DNA of 64,000 nt, taken from assembly GCA_033239525.1 (NCBI GenBank), contig BSYO01000013.1:2380501-2444500 (forward strand). The letters are read 5' to 3'. This DNA comes from Nepenthes gracilis (taxonomy: Eukaryota > Streptophyta > Magnoliopsida > Caryophyllales > Nepenthaceae). The position numbers were made by a program, and so were the translations under genes. The notes under the pieces were generated by a model. The model had not been told where the DNA came from. It saw only the letters and a program-made list of their open reading frames with translations, and ran no database searches. This document shows, one piece after another, positions 46,269 to 58,984 of this stretch (position 1 is its first letter; every line of letters starts with the position of its first letter).

Positions 46269-48514
46269 GATTTGTTTACACCGACGGCTCGAAGATGGCG
46301 TGATCTTTCTCTCCATCGATGACTACGTAATTTTAAAATAATGCTTTTTAGTGTGTTTTCGTGTATGGCCGAATGCATGCTTTAGCGTTCGTCTTGGCGT
46401 TCTATACTTGGTACAATTTATGCAGGAGGCTTTCGTTATAATGTTATAAAGTAATATATATACCTGTATTTTATGTTCAGAAGTTCATATTTCGTATAAT
46501 TATTAATGACATTTTATAGATTTTATTGTGTTTGAATCTAAAAACTAAACGGATGAGATCAGGCTAAGGGCACGACAGTCCTTAAATCCCTTAGATGTAT
46601 GGGTTCGTATTTTATATTTAGAAAAAAATTTAAAAAATATGTTAATAATATTTTTATAATTTTTATTATAATATTTTAATATTAAAATACTCATAATTTA
46701 AAAAAATCTAAATAAATATAACTATTTATATATAATTTTTTTATTTTTAAGATATATAAAATTTTGTTCTTTTCATTTCTATCCAAGGAGGGAAAAAATT
46801 TTCCTCCATCGCGCTGCGTGATAGAGGCTCTCAGTCTGGATGATATCATGGCACTAGGGTGTTGGAGTTTTCTTGACTCCCTTTATACGTTAGATCTTAT
46901 ATTCAACGATTAAGATTTTATCATTAAAAAAATTAAAAGATTATAGTAATTTTTTATAATATATATATTTTGATAATTTCATATTTAAAAATAAAAAAGT
47001 TAATTTCATATTTTGTAAAATAATCAAAATTCATCCATTGAATTTTCTTGACCTAATTATTAAGGGCCAGGAGGGTTGAATCGCTCTAATCCGAAGGAGG
47101 TTCTACAATTAAAATGTTTTAATAAAAATCGAAGATTATCTTTCATTGAATTGTAACCAATTGGACAATAATGTAATTCGTAATTATGAGAATAATATTT
47201 TTTAAGTAAATCTAATTATAACATTATGATAGTGTTATAATTTTGAGAATAAAAATTCTAAGGTATGAATATCTAATTATATCTTTAAGAAAGATTAATC
47301 AAGTTAATAAAAATATAGATGTCAATTAAAATTTTAAATTAAAATTAATTTTTGACCAATTATATCCAGATCAAGTGTCACGTGATCAGCATCTAATGCG
47401 CACATATGTATATTTTGGATACTAAGGTCGTATTTAAAAGATGCTTTTAGGATGCTCATGTATATTTTAGATAAGTTGGCTATATTTAATGTGTACGCCG
47501 ATGAATGCACATACATGTTTGAGGTAAAATATTACCGCCTGATACATACTTGAGGAAAACTCATATGTCATACGGTTTAGGCCTTATCGTCTGATATGTA
47601 CCTGATTGGTACACATATGTCAAATTTTATAAAAAATCCCATAGGCCAATTTTTAGTCATTTTCTTACAATTTTCAAAAGAAGATAGAGAAAAGAGAAGA
47701 GAAGTAGAGAGAGAAGGATGGAGAGAAGATTACAGCGGAAAAATCTAATTAAAATTTAGAAGATTTTTAATAATTTTAAGTAATAGATAAACTTATCTAA
47801 TTTTTTTCTCTTATTACTGATCTTTCTATATAAATTCACATATGAAACAATACAAGTACTACCTTTCTTATTTTATGCAACTTTTATAAAATCCATGCAT
47901 TTAATTTATGTATATTATTTTTAAAAATTAATTTTCTATAATAATATCCATATATACTTTTAAATCATGTTTAAATGCTCCTGTATAACATTGATTTTTA
48001 AATATACGTTTTTGCATGTCATATGCTTAAAATAAATTGAATAAATTATACTAAATTTACTCAATTATTACAAATTTATGAGATTATAACTTTTGCATGC
48101 TTTTAATATACATATTAAAATTTCTATATATTATAATTTATAAATTATAAATTTCTATATAACTTTTGCATAATTTTTATTTCTATATTAATTGGCATTT
48201 GACTTTAATTTAGATATAAATTTTTAGATTTCGATTTGAGATTCACAGATTTTCTTCATAATTAGATTTTAGTATGTCTCGTACAAATGATTTTGATTAT
48301 GTATTTTGATTCGGACCTTTAGACTCTCTGTTACGACGCTATTTTGATTTCTGCGCACGCTATCTGATCATCCGACTACCTAATTCTGCCCTATATCACA
48401 AGTTGATTGAGATTTGGATTGGACTCGGACTTGGACTTAGATTGGGCTCTGAAATTTGCTATTTGACTATTGAAATTGTCTCAGATCATTTCTATTGTGT
48501 TCATATATATATAT

Positions 48515-51500
48515 TGTAACGACTCGAGCTCGGATCTCCAAATTCGACCTGAACCGTCACGGTCAAAGTCTCGAATCATCCGATATCATCAATTATACGT
48601 CTTCAATGAACTCAACATCATTAAAAATATCAATAATGAACCTCATAAATGTATTATTAATTCATTATCCATAATAGTAATAATAAATAATTTCAATAAC
48701 CTCGATGTCCAAAATATTAATCGTCATAATAAAAATGTAATAAATATCGAATAGTAACAGAACCAACAAAAACCCTAAATCTCTATCCTGAGAGTCTCGA
48801 TCTTTTAGATTACCTCTGCCTGGAGTCTACACAATAACACGTGATCACTTTTATTCTACTATCAACCAGTCTATTCTGGGGTTAAGAAAATACAATGGTG
48901 AGCCGAATACCTAGCAGGTAAATATAATCAACAACAGAGAAGTATAATTAAGCATCCCGGACAATAACAAAATGAATAATATCAATAATAACAGGTAATA
49001 TATCAACTAATGTCCGAGACTCAATAATATGTCGTGTCCACGACCCAAAGGCCACGTGAACGGCTAAGTATCAAGGAAGAAACACAGATTCCATTAAATC
49101 CGATCATTAGCTCAATACGAGGTCACAACAGTATGAATGACAGAAGTCTCCACGGACCTTATTCTACCATTGTGAATCAAAGGCCGCGTATTTATGCCCC
49201 TAACGACTAGATAATGCAACGAGATTATCTATGATATCCAACTACCCCAATAGTCATCCCAAATGATGTACCCGTAGTATGTCGATACCACCTCTGATAT
49301 CCCTTATCAATGATATCTCAGTTATCATCATTTACGATGGTCATTAGGTTATAAGCATCCCTCTCGACTCACTTTACGAGATAATAAGAATTTAATTATA
49401 AGTTTAATTTGAAGTCACGACTGTACGAGATAATAAGAATCTTCTTGGATCTTGTTCTACCATAGTGAACCAAAGGCCGTGAATTTACGCATCTAACGGT
49501 TGGGTAATACAACGAGGTTATCTATGGTATCCAACTACCTCTACAGTCCTCTAAGAGACTATACCCGTAGCATGCCGATATCTCCCATGATACCCCTCGT
49601 CGAATGATATCCCAGATATTATCCTCTACGATGGTCACTAGGTTATAAGTATCCCTACTCGATATTAACGACCTCAACCTCTAGAATGAAATCAGTATTG
49701 AAAAAGTATAAACTACTCTACGGTTCTACGGACTCCCATATGCCCGGTTATTATAGAGTCTTTATACACTCTCATTTACTTATCCATAATGGAATCAGTA
49801 TCAGAAAGGTATAGACCACACTAAGGTTCCTAGCCTCCCATTTAACTCGATACCTTAGTATTTTCATACGCCATCTTCAACTTAACCATAGAGTACCAAT
49901 AAATGTACACACACCAACAAGGTTAACGTAAGGAATATTTTTATCAGATTTTATCAACGAGATATAAAAATAATCACATAATCAATTAATATTATTTTAA
50001 GCGTGCCAACATACTTACATAATTCCATACAAATATTTTTTACAATCAGTATACATCAATATAAATATGCGCTATCCCATATATAATTATGTATATACAT
50101 GCATAATTATACAATTATATATATACACACGCATACATAAACACAACATATATATATTTTTCTTTATATCCAGACATAAGTATACATACAATAGATAGTT
50201 TTATATATTTGAGCATACCCCCACATCAATACAAATATAATAAATAAATAAATAAATATATATATATATATATATATATATGGTAACACACATGTTGCCC
50301 ACAGTAGTCCCACACATACCGCTACTCACTCCCACACACACCTCTACTCACACACGCACCGCAGACCAGCCCACACAGTATTCACAAACCATGCAGTTGC
50401 AGACCAGCCCGCAACCACAGCCCACACACTGTTGATTACATACACACGGCTACCCAACGGTTCACACCCACGTCGTCTCACACCTTCCCACTGCTACGCA
50501 CACACACGCACAGCCACACTGATGCACACATACACCCACGGCAGCAACGCCACACTGCTCTCACACATAGTACACAATAAGCATGTACATATATCTACAC
50601 ACGCATACTTATACCCAAACACACGCATCTGCACGTACAAATGTGCATCCGTATTCCGTATAAAATACAAAAACTGATTATACACCCAAATCAACTGGCA
50701 GACCACAAGGTTCTGTTTTCTCACCCGATTCTGGCATCGTACACACAATTAGGAAACTCAATTTTCTTAATTAAGCAAATGGATTCATAATATGAGTCAA
50801 TCCCAAAGCCACAGCTCCGTGCGACTCATCAACTTACTGTTTTGAATTGGTAACCCAAAACAGAGCATCGACTTCTATTTCTCTTTTCGATTCAATTTTC
50901 GCATATACCCAATTTCAACCGCATCATGAAAATTGGAAGAAGAGAAGAAGCAAATTGTAATAGAGAAATATTTATTTTGCAAAGTAGGAAGAGAAATGAC
51001 ATAAAGAAGAGATTCACTTGCCTGATTGAACAGAGGCGGCGAGGGTTTAACGGTGGTGGTACAAATCGGCGATGGCGGCAACACCAACCAACGACGGCAA
51101 CCACGACTGCAAAAGTGGCAGCTTCGTCCCAACTCACGATGGTGATTAGCAGCGGCAGCGACGAGGAATAAAGGCAATGACCGCACGGCTCTGTTTTCTT
51201 CCCGTTTGTCCTCTTCGGTTCCCCCTTCTCATAACCCTACCATCTCAATATATAGTGAAAGGTGAATCTAGAGTTTTCATAGAGTTTCCTTATCAGCGAC
51301 CGTCTCCTTCCTTCTCACCGCCGTTCTCCCTCTATCTCTTTCCCCTCTTTCCTTTCTTTTTTCCTTTCCCCGTTCTCCCTCTATCTCTTTCCCCTCTTTC
51401 CTTTCTTTTTTCCTTTCCCCCTTCCTTCCCTTTCTTCTTCTTTTCTTCCCCTTTTTCTTTTCCTTTCTCTTTTCTTTCCTCTCGTCTTCCTTTCCTTTCC

Positions 51501-52092
51501 TTCCCTTCGTTATATTTATATTTATTATTATTATTATTATTTACTTATTATTATTATTATATATTAATATTATATTAATATATATATTTTTTATAATTAT
51601 GAATCATTTTTATTTATAATTTATTATTATTATTTTATTATTATCGTTCACTATAATTAATAATATTTATTATTATTTATATTTATTAATATTATTACAT
51701 TATATGTATTATTATATACATTTATATATATCTTTAAAACATTAATTATCATATTGCCCTTATATTAATATTTAACTTTTAATCATAATATTTTATCTTC
51801 TTTTAAATTTAATTATATTTTTAGTCAACGAATATAAATAAATTAAATTTTAGCTGATAAATATTTATTATTCAGTTTGGTTCAAAAGTTAATTAAAATT
51901 TCTAGTTAACTCTAAACTTTAAAATAAATTCAATCCACCGATCCAAATACTCTAAATTTATTAGGCCCAATTCTATGGTCCATATACTTTAAGTTTATAT
52001 TTTCATTCCGAATTACGAAACTTTATATTTAAAATCATTAAAAATAATTATCTTAACTAAATTATAAAATTAAAATTATTTGGGGTGTTACA
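48515..52092 (-). mobile_element. Large chromovirus-like solo LTR nested in the 5' LTR
   Basis: 3578 bp, TGTAACG at the left and GGGGTGTTACA at the right (TGTAACACCCC on the minus strand). TATTT follows it (52093-52097) and precedes the duplicated fragment at 44183-44187, a target duplication. It contains two related blocks of about 250 bp (49110-49380 and 49420-49660, sharing CCAAAGGCCG and TATCCAACTACC), a CA-rich stretch (50290-50640) and a pyrimidine-rich tract (51290-51510). No internal domains. Confidence 0.75.
51290..51510. repeat. Pyrimidine-rich tract with a 49 bp tandem duplication
   Basis: Almost pure C/T. A 49 bp unit beginning CGTTCTCCCTCTATC is repeated head to tail at 51322-51370 and 51371-51419. 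A long open frame across it is low-complexity Phe/Ser/Pro/Leu and not credible as a gene. It is followed by (ATT)n runs to about 51560. Confidence 0.85.
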
Positions 52093-52784
52093 TATTTATA
52101 TATATATATAATTATCCCGATGATGACTGTTTTATGACTTGGACATTTATTTTGAATTTGAATATTTGATTTATATACGAGACTACCATTAAATTTTGGA
52201 TCTTGGATCTTAGATTTTTATGAGATTTATTTTATCGGTAATTTAAATTTATTTTATCATTTGAATAGATTTTATCCATTAAATCTTTTCTCTAAATTAT
52301 TGGACTGTTTTTGTTTAAATAGGATACTTGCCGAGTTTTAAGTTTATTTTTTTTTATTTTATCCCTTCATAATAGAATATTATGATGCATTATAAGAGTA
52401 TGATTTTAATCTATCAGTCATTTATCCGATTTGGTCAGTTTCAGTCTCTTTATAGATTAATTTAACTATTGATATAATTGTATTATGGAATTGGTTGAGT
52501 ATAAGCCCATAGTATATTTCGAAAATAGTTTGCATATTATGTTACGATTTTGATTGAATTTGTTACCTCCCTTATGATAATTCTAGAGTGGGTCAAATTT
52601 AAATCTTTCAAACGGTTGTCCGATGAGATCCTGTGGAGAATTTTAATTTGTCGGTCTTATGTATTTAGTTTGTCACACTCGAATTTTTGAAACTTGGTAT
52701 TATTTGTTGGATTTAATTGAGATTTTAAATTTTAAAAATTTTAATTATTTATTTAATTGACGTGTTTGGTTCGAATTTGTAATA
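52093..52784 (+). repeat. Chromovirus 5' LTR, last part
   Basis: Matches 58480-58984 of the 3' LTR (for example TTTGTCACA.CCGAATTTT). It ends GTAATA, a CA-to-TA change at the LTR terminus, just before the PBS. Confidence 0.75.
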
Positions 52785-52788
52785 GGCG

Positions 52789-52799
52789 TGGTATCAGAG
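52789..52799 (+). other. Chromovirus primer-binding site
   Basis: TGGTATCAGAG, the tRNA-Met type PBS, four bases after the 5' LTR end. Confidence 0.8.
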
Positions 52800-55700
52800 A
52801 GAAGTCATAAGGAGAGGTATTTTGGATCATTTTGGGTAAATAATTGATTAAATATTTGGGACGAGATAAGTACTATCTTTGACAGATATTAAAAAATTTG
52901 AGTTATGGAAGGTTAGGTTTGAATCCGAAGGTCAAGTATTGGAGGTTGGGATTTGGATTTGAGGAAAGATCATTTTATTATGATGAGTCACGCAAGAGAC
53001 ATAATCTATAATTTGATATAGGCTTTGAAGGAAGATTCTGTTTAGTTTTTGCAGATATGTGGAGGTCTTGTTGGGTTTTATAATTTTGGAATAGAAGTAG
53101 CGACCTTTGGTGGTGCCAATCCAAAATCTCGTAGAGTAGAAGGAGGTTTTAGTCGATAGAGAGGTAGGTGAGAAAGTGGATCTGTCTGAAATCTTACAAA
53201 GTAGAAAGATTTTGACCGAGTAGATGCAAGCGAGCCGATAGTATGATGTTCAGTGCCTTTTCATGGGCCAAGAGAATGAGGAGATCACTTGGAATGTCTA
53301 TTCGGAGACATCCGATAAAATTGAAATAATATAGAGAAGATTAGTATGGCTCTTCGCAAGGATGGCATACATCAAGCGAGAAGTGATCGGTGTGTCCCTA
53401 TGAAGTAATGAAGATTCATCATAATTGGATGCAACTTATGTAGATGAAGAAGATTATATCAAGTCAACTAGTTCTCTTTGCAAGAGAAATTGTAGAGTCT
53501 TTGTGGACAACCTCTACCATAAGTAAAAATATGAAGTGTAAGTGTACTTTCATTCGTAGCGAAGATACTGATCGTGTAGATATTTGAAGTTATGGCTAGA
53601 ATGAGAGGAAGATTCAAGGATTTCCTTTCCCACTTATAGCTGAGATCGGGTGGATAGTCGTCCTCGTAAATTTTTCATTGCTGAAGAATCGATGGATAAA
53701 TTGCTCGAGATTCGGCCTCTAAAGCAATACTCAGGAAGATGTTGAAGAATCTGAAGAATTTGTTGCAGCATGATAGTAGTTGAGGACGATGTACAATTCG
53801 TGAAGCCATCTTGATTAGTTCCTCATATGGTTGCGTTTGAGCTTGAGAGCCTAGAAATTTTTGCATGGATTTTAAGATTCAATTTGAAAGTAGTTAGTGC
53901 CAAAAGTTGGACCAGGCCCTATTGACTGAGCAAGAGTAGCTTCAGGAAATGTATTTCCAAAAGTAGTCAGAACTCGAAAAATGGACTTATTTATCCTCCA
54001 GAGGATAAGCTAAAGGAAAGTCAAATGAAACAAAATCTTCTTCCTCAAAATTTGAGTTTGCAAGGTTAGCTTTCAAGTTTAGTTGGAATAAGTATGTGAG
54101 ACAAGTTTACTTCATCAGAAATGAAGTCTGCTTCAAATTGTGGCCCGATATACCATTTGTCAAAGGATCATTTGAATCCCAAACATCTGGATTCTAGACA
54201 TCCAGATAGAAGTTAGATGATTCTAGTAGAGCATTTTACATATACATTTTGTGAAGTTAGAGTCAGATTCTCAATCGTGGAAGACTATTTTGGCATGATC
54301 GTTCCATTCTATATTTCAGGATATGAATCATCTGAATTCCAAGGAATGCTCAATAAAAAGGCTTGAAGGTTGATGACGTTGCAAGCGAGTCATTTCTTGA
54401 GAGATGGGTATCAATCTCATTTTGTATATATGGTCACATTTTGGAGTTATTTTGTGACCATTGAAGATATTTTTATTATTTGCGAGTTTGAAAATGTTTT
54501 TTCAAAGGTTTGGTTTGCATTGTTCTTGAATCAGAATATCTTATTTATTTTTGATATTGTGCTTGAATTTGTTCATATTTCGAAGGCTCCGTATGGGTAG
54601 TCTTATCTGAGTTGAAAAAAAATTAAAATAGTAATTGTAGAATCCGTTGAGAAGGATTTTATTTGGCCAAGTGTTTTGACGTGGGGTATTTTAGTGCTCT
54701 TTGGTAAAGAATGATGGATCAATGGATTTATACTTGGCTTATCTGATCCGTCCTGAGAAGTTTGGGTTTTCTCTGAGATTGAGCCTTGTTCGAGGTACCG
54801 TGGTTGTGGATTAAGTGGAAAAATGTTTATAGAATCGCTTTCAGGTCAAAGTGTGACCATTGCAAATTCTGATTGTGTTTTTAGATTGTTGAATATCTTA
54901 GCGTCTTTTATGAATAATATCGATTGAAATTTTTGACCGTATTTGGATTAGTCATGATGGCTTTGTCAATTATGTTCTAATTTATTTAAAAAATAGTAAA
55001 AAATATGAGATTTGATTAGAAACTCTTCTATAGATTGTGAGAAGACAATTATTTGTCAAAAAAAATGAAAGGGGTGTGAATTATTGTTAGAGAAAGCATC
55101 ATTTTGGGTTAGATATTTCTTAAGGTGACATTTAAAAATTTAAAGAAGATGGAAGCAGTGGCAATTGGAAAAGACCTGTTAGGGTCGCGGGAGTATGGAG
55201 TTTTTTGATTTGGTTGGTTATAATGGAAAATTTGTTGAAAGTTTCTCGAAAATCACAGTGTTATTGGCGTCCATGAAAAAGAGGCGATCGGTATTTAATT
55301 GATGTGACGCTTCGAGAAAAGTTTTTTTGTGATTGAGGAATAGATTGTCTTCGGTGTCGATTTTGTCAATCTTAGATGGATCAAAAAGATTGGGGCGTTC
55401 AATAATACTCTTGAGAAAGATCTGAATATGTTTGGATTCCACATTGTCGGGTACATTATCCGAAGGACGTTCGGGATGCTGTGTAATCTGAAGGGTTTTG
55501 CATAGAGGTGCAATGGCAAGGATGCCAATGGAAGGACTAGGCCAGAGGGATTTTCTCTCTTTGTTGTCAGGATTGGTTTTCGAATGAAGCTCCTATATGT
55601 GGGAAAAGCTCTTATGAAGATCAGTGATGATGTCCTTTTTGGACGAGATGCCTTGAAGTTGGAAGCAATCGAGCAAGCAATCTCAAATATTCTGTACAAA

Positions 55701-56768
55701 GTGTTTTTCTAATTGCACGTTTGAGATGAAGTATGCTATCGAGAATTATCTCATTAGATTTTTGGCTGATTGGATGAAAGCTCGAAAGCTGATTGTATAA
55801 AAGTTTAGGAGCAAATTAGGTCATCAACAACTATGATTGTGTTGGAATGATCCGAGTTCAAAGAAAACGTTGAAGATTCTCCACCGAGTTGAGCAACAAG
55901 TCGATAATGTGTCTTATGCTAAAGGAAGAAGCTTTCAAGATTTTATTTCGGGTCTACCGCAAACAGCAAAGGATTTTGGTGAACATTTGGATAGGATTAG
56001 GTTAGCTGATGGTGGTTTAGCTAATGAAGACAGTTTATTGTTTGCCAAGATTTAAGGCTGGCGATGGTTGAGTTGATGAAGTCAGCATATCGCTTGCCTA
56101 TTAGGAAGTCATTCTTAAAATTGGTCGTTGACATATTGTCAAGACTTTTGATTTAATTTGAGACTGATGATCAATCGAGTGGCGCAGGTGAAAGCATGTG
56201 GACTCACGACTATCGATCACAGGATTAATTGGAAGCTCGAGAAGAGTGGTTGATGTTTTTAGTAGCATCTTGAAAAGAAGAATTTTAAATTTTAGAGTCG
56301 AATGGTAGCTCGAAGTGGAGGTTCTTTAGAACATTTGGAATTTTTAGTAGATTTGAGAAGTGGCCTACAGATTGACCTTTCTTCTGAATTTGATAGTTGG
56401 ATATAATATGTTTTATGCGGATGATCCTTTGTATGCCCTTGGGATGGGAGTCATTTTGATTGACGAGAAATATTTCAAATTCAGGCTGTGGTTTTAATTT
56501 TTGGGATAGAAAGAATTTAGTGCCGAGGAATAATATGTTTCCATTGGCCATTATGCTTTTGAGGAACCTTTCAATTGAAGAAGTGTTAAGAGATTTTGAG
56601 GACATGTCCGGGAGGATATCCATATTCATTGAGGATCAAATTTGAAAAAATTATTTGATCGATAAAGTTTATTGAGAAGACCAAATATGACATTCAGAAG
56701 AATATCCTCATTGTATGATAATTGAGGTAATGATTAAGGTTCATAAATTTTGAAAATAAAATTTTTAT
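52800..56768 (+). pseudogene. Degenerate chromovirus gag-pol relic
   Basis: No long open frame, but short relics appear in the right order. A zinc-knuckle-like run is near 54126-54170 (VCFK, shift, CGPIYHLSKDH). An RT block is at 54682-54760 (WGILVLF, shift, KNDGSMDLY). A second RT block is at 54908-54952 (FMNNI...F.PYLD, with two stops). A chromodomain/integrase-tail-like run is at 56490-56640 (DRKNLVPRNN, then LLRNLSIEEVLRDFEDM). Frames shift between blocks. Everything between is decayed. This is the coding part of the element whose LTRs lie at 42455 and 56782. Confidence 0.7.
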
Positions 56769-56781
56769 AAGGAGAAGAGAA
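56769..56781 (+). other. Chromovirus polypurine tract
   Basis: AAGGAGAAGAGAA-like purine run directly before the 3' LTR. Confidence 0.6.
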
Positions 56782-56994
56782 TATAATATCCCTAATTTTT
56801 GTTCGAATCAATTTAATATTAATTATAATTTTGAATAAATAAGGCTTGATGAAATTAATTAAATATTATAAAATTTGGAGGATATTTGGATCAGTCGTGC
56901 TGGTACCCGAGGATATGCTCGTGCTATTAACTGAATACGATTTGAATTTTGGAATAAAAGAAATTTAAAATAATATAATAATAATAATAATATA

Positions 56995-57025
<31 letters not shown>

Positions 57026-58984
57026 TATTTTATATATTTAAAAAAAAGATAAAAGAAGAAAAACAAACGTAAACGAGATAAGGGTCGGGGAGAGAGAGGG
57101 GAGAGGAAGAGAGGAGGGAGGAGAACAGAGAGAAAAGGCCGGCGTGAGAAGTCGGCGGCGGTTGCAGACCGGAGTTTCGGCGCCGGGAAGGACGGAAGAT
57201 GTGGTAAGGAGACGACACTGGGTGTCAACGGTGGCTGTATGCCGCAGTGGCGGGTCGCGCTTGCAACGGGTTGAAGGTTTTGCGCCGGGATAAGCCACGA
57301 CGGCGAGGAGGTGGCTCTGAGGTGGTTTGCTGGTACCGGTGACGGCCGTGGGTGGCTGTGGCGTGCGGCAGAAGCCGCGTAGAGAGGAGAGAAGGGGGCA
57401 AAGCCACGGTTGAGCGCACAGCGTGCACGACAGTGGGAGAGAAATACTTGATTCGGGCACTTCGAAGTATATTTTCTTCAGTTTTGTAAAGTATGAGCTC
57501 AATGTAAGCATATGTAAACCCTCTCTTTAGTCTGATTTAATATCTGATATATTTTAGATACTATTTAAAATTTTTACTAACATATATGAATTTTTGTAAA
57601 CCTAATTTATTTACTCTAATCATGCATGGGTAGTTAATTGGTTGATTTGGATACTTTTGGATTGAATTTTATAATTTTGGGGGATTTAATATTTATCTGA
57701 ATGTCTGAATAATTTATCAAATACTATATATATTTATATCAGTATTTATACACGAAAATATGCACAAAAATTTACATAAGCCGTGCAGTTGCATGCATGT
57801 GTCGGGTTATGATCACTATATTTAGATTTAAATATTAAATTTTTTGGTCAGCTCTTGATGAGGAAATTTATTTGAAAATCCATTTTCGCCGACAGAAAAG
57901 GCTTAGAGTAATGATCCTTCACATTTGATTGATTTGATTCGTCCTTATAATATATTCAGATGTTTTAATATATCTAACAAGTTTAAAAATTATGCCCAAA
58001 ATTACAGCTGATAAATAATAATAAGCAACATTATCCATGGGTACAGAATATATGGATGGCCATACATGCTGGCCTAATTTACATTTGATTTAGCCTAAGG
58101 TTACCAGGATTATGTATAACCCGTCCTCAAACTAGTCTTTAAATAATCAGAATCCAAATTTGGTGTATAACTTGTATTTCTGCATTGATTGGTATTAGAC
58201 TTTGATTTGAATATGAATTTTTGGATTTGAATTTGAGATTTATCAATTTTGCCCATAATTGGACTTTGGTATATCTCGTATAAATGATTTTGATTATGTG
58301 TTTTGATTTAAACCTTTGGACTATCTGTTGTAACGTTATTTCGACTTCTACGCACATTATTAGATCATTCGACTAACAGATTCTACCACATATCATAAGC
58401 TGATTGGAATTTTAATTGGACTTGAATTGGACTTTAAAATTTGCTATTTGCTTATTGAAATTAGACTCATTTTTTCTATTTTATCCCTTCAGAGTGAAAG
58501 ATATGGATGTATTGTAAGAGTATGAAACTTGTTAAGTATTAGACTCATTTTTTCTATTTTATCCCTTCAGTGTGAAAGATTTGGATGTATTATAAGAGTA
58601 TGGTCGTGGTCTGTCAGCCATTTGTGTGATTTGGTGAGTTCTAGTCTCATTATGGTTTAATTTGGTAATTAATATGATTGTATTATAGAATTGGCCGAGT
58701 ATAGGCCTGTAGTGTATTTCGAAAATAGTTCGCATGTTATGTGATGATTTTGATTGAATTTGTTACTTCCCTTACGATAATTATGGAGCAGGTCAAATTT
58801 ACATCGTTCGGACGGTTGTTCGATGAGGTCTTGTGATAATTTTAATTTGTCGGGTCTTATATATTTGGTTTGTCACATCCGAATTTTTAGAATTTGGTAT
58901 TATTTGTTGGATTTAATTAGGATTTTAAATTTTAAAAATTTTTATTATTTATTTAATTGACCTATTTAATTTGAGTCCGTAACA
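56782..58984 (+). repeat. Chromovirus 3' LTR
   Basis: 2203 bp, homologous to the pieces of the 5' LTR. The first bases TATAATATCC correspond to TGTAATATTT at 42455 (TG to TA). Contains a (TAA)n run near 56976-57030 and a GC-rich block at 57060-57430 with incidental frames. A 58 bp stretch (TTAGACTCATTTTTTCTATTTTATCCCTTCAG..) is tandemly duplicated near 58463-58590. It lacks the nested LTR. Confidence 0.8.

Larger units (their letters stand above)
44452..48130. repeat. Copied gene-bearing segment inside the chromovirus LTR
   Basis: About 3.7 kb of unit sequence matching 14610-18345 (and 1640-5385) with gene 6 in it. It is flanked by direct repeats of about 600 bp (43845-44455 and 48165-48782). 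The left junction has the microhomology ATCT. The right junction has about 35 bp of filler resembling nearby sequence (TTTCTATATAACTTTTGCATA, about 48134-48170). Confidence 0.75.
42455..58984 (+). mobile_element. Decayed Ty3/gypsy chromovirus with interrupted 5' LTR
   Basis: Ends TGTAATA (42455) and CGTAACA (58984). Flanks TCAAG (42450-42454) and TCAAA (58985-58989) are a 5 bp target duplication with one mismatch; unit DNA continues on both sides (compare 1040-1060). 5' LTR pieces lie at 42455-44187, about 48165-48514 and 52093-52784. PBS 52789, degenerate internal region to 56781, 3' LTR 56782-58984. The 5' LTR holds a second solo LTR and a copied gene segment. Tekay/Del-like by the PBS, long LTRs and chromodomain-like tail. 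Confidence 0.8.

Noticed and set aside
51177..51578. 133-codon Phe/Ser/Pro/Leu-rich frame
   Set aside because: Product of the polypyrimidine tract; low complexity and inside an LTR.
55295..55699. 134-codon minus frame in the chromovirus internal region
   Set aside because: Antisense to decayed gag-pol; no recognised domain.
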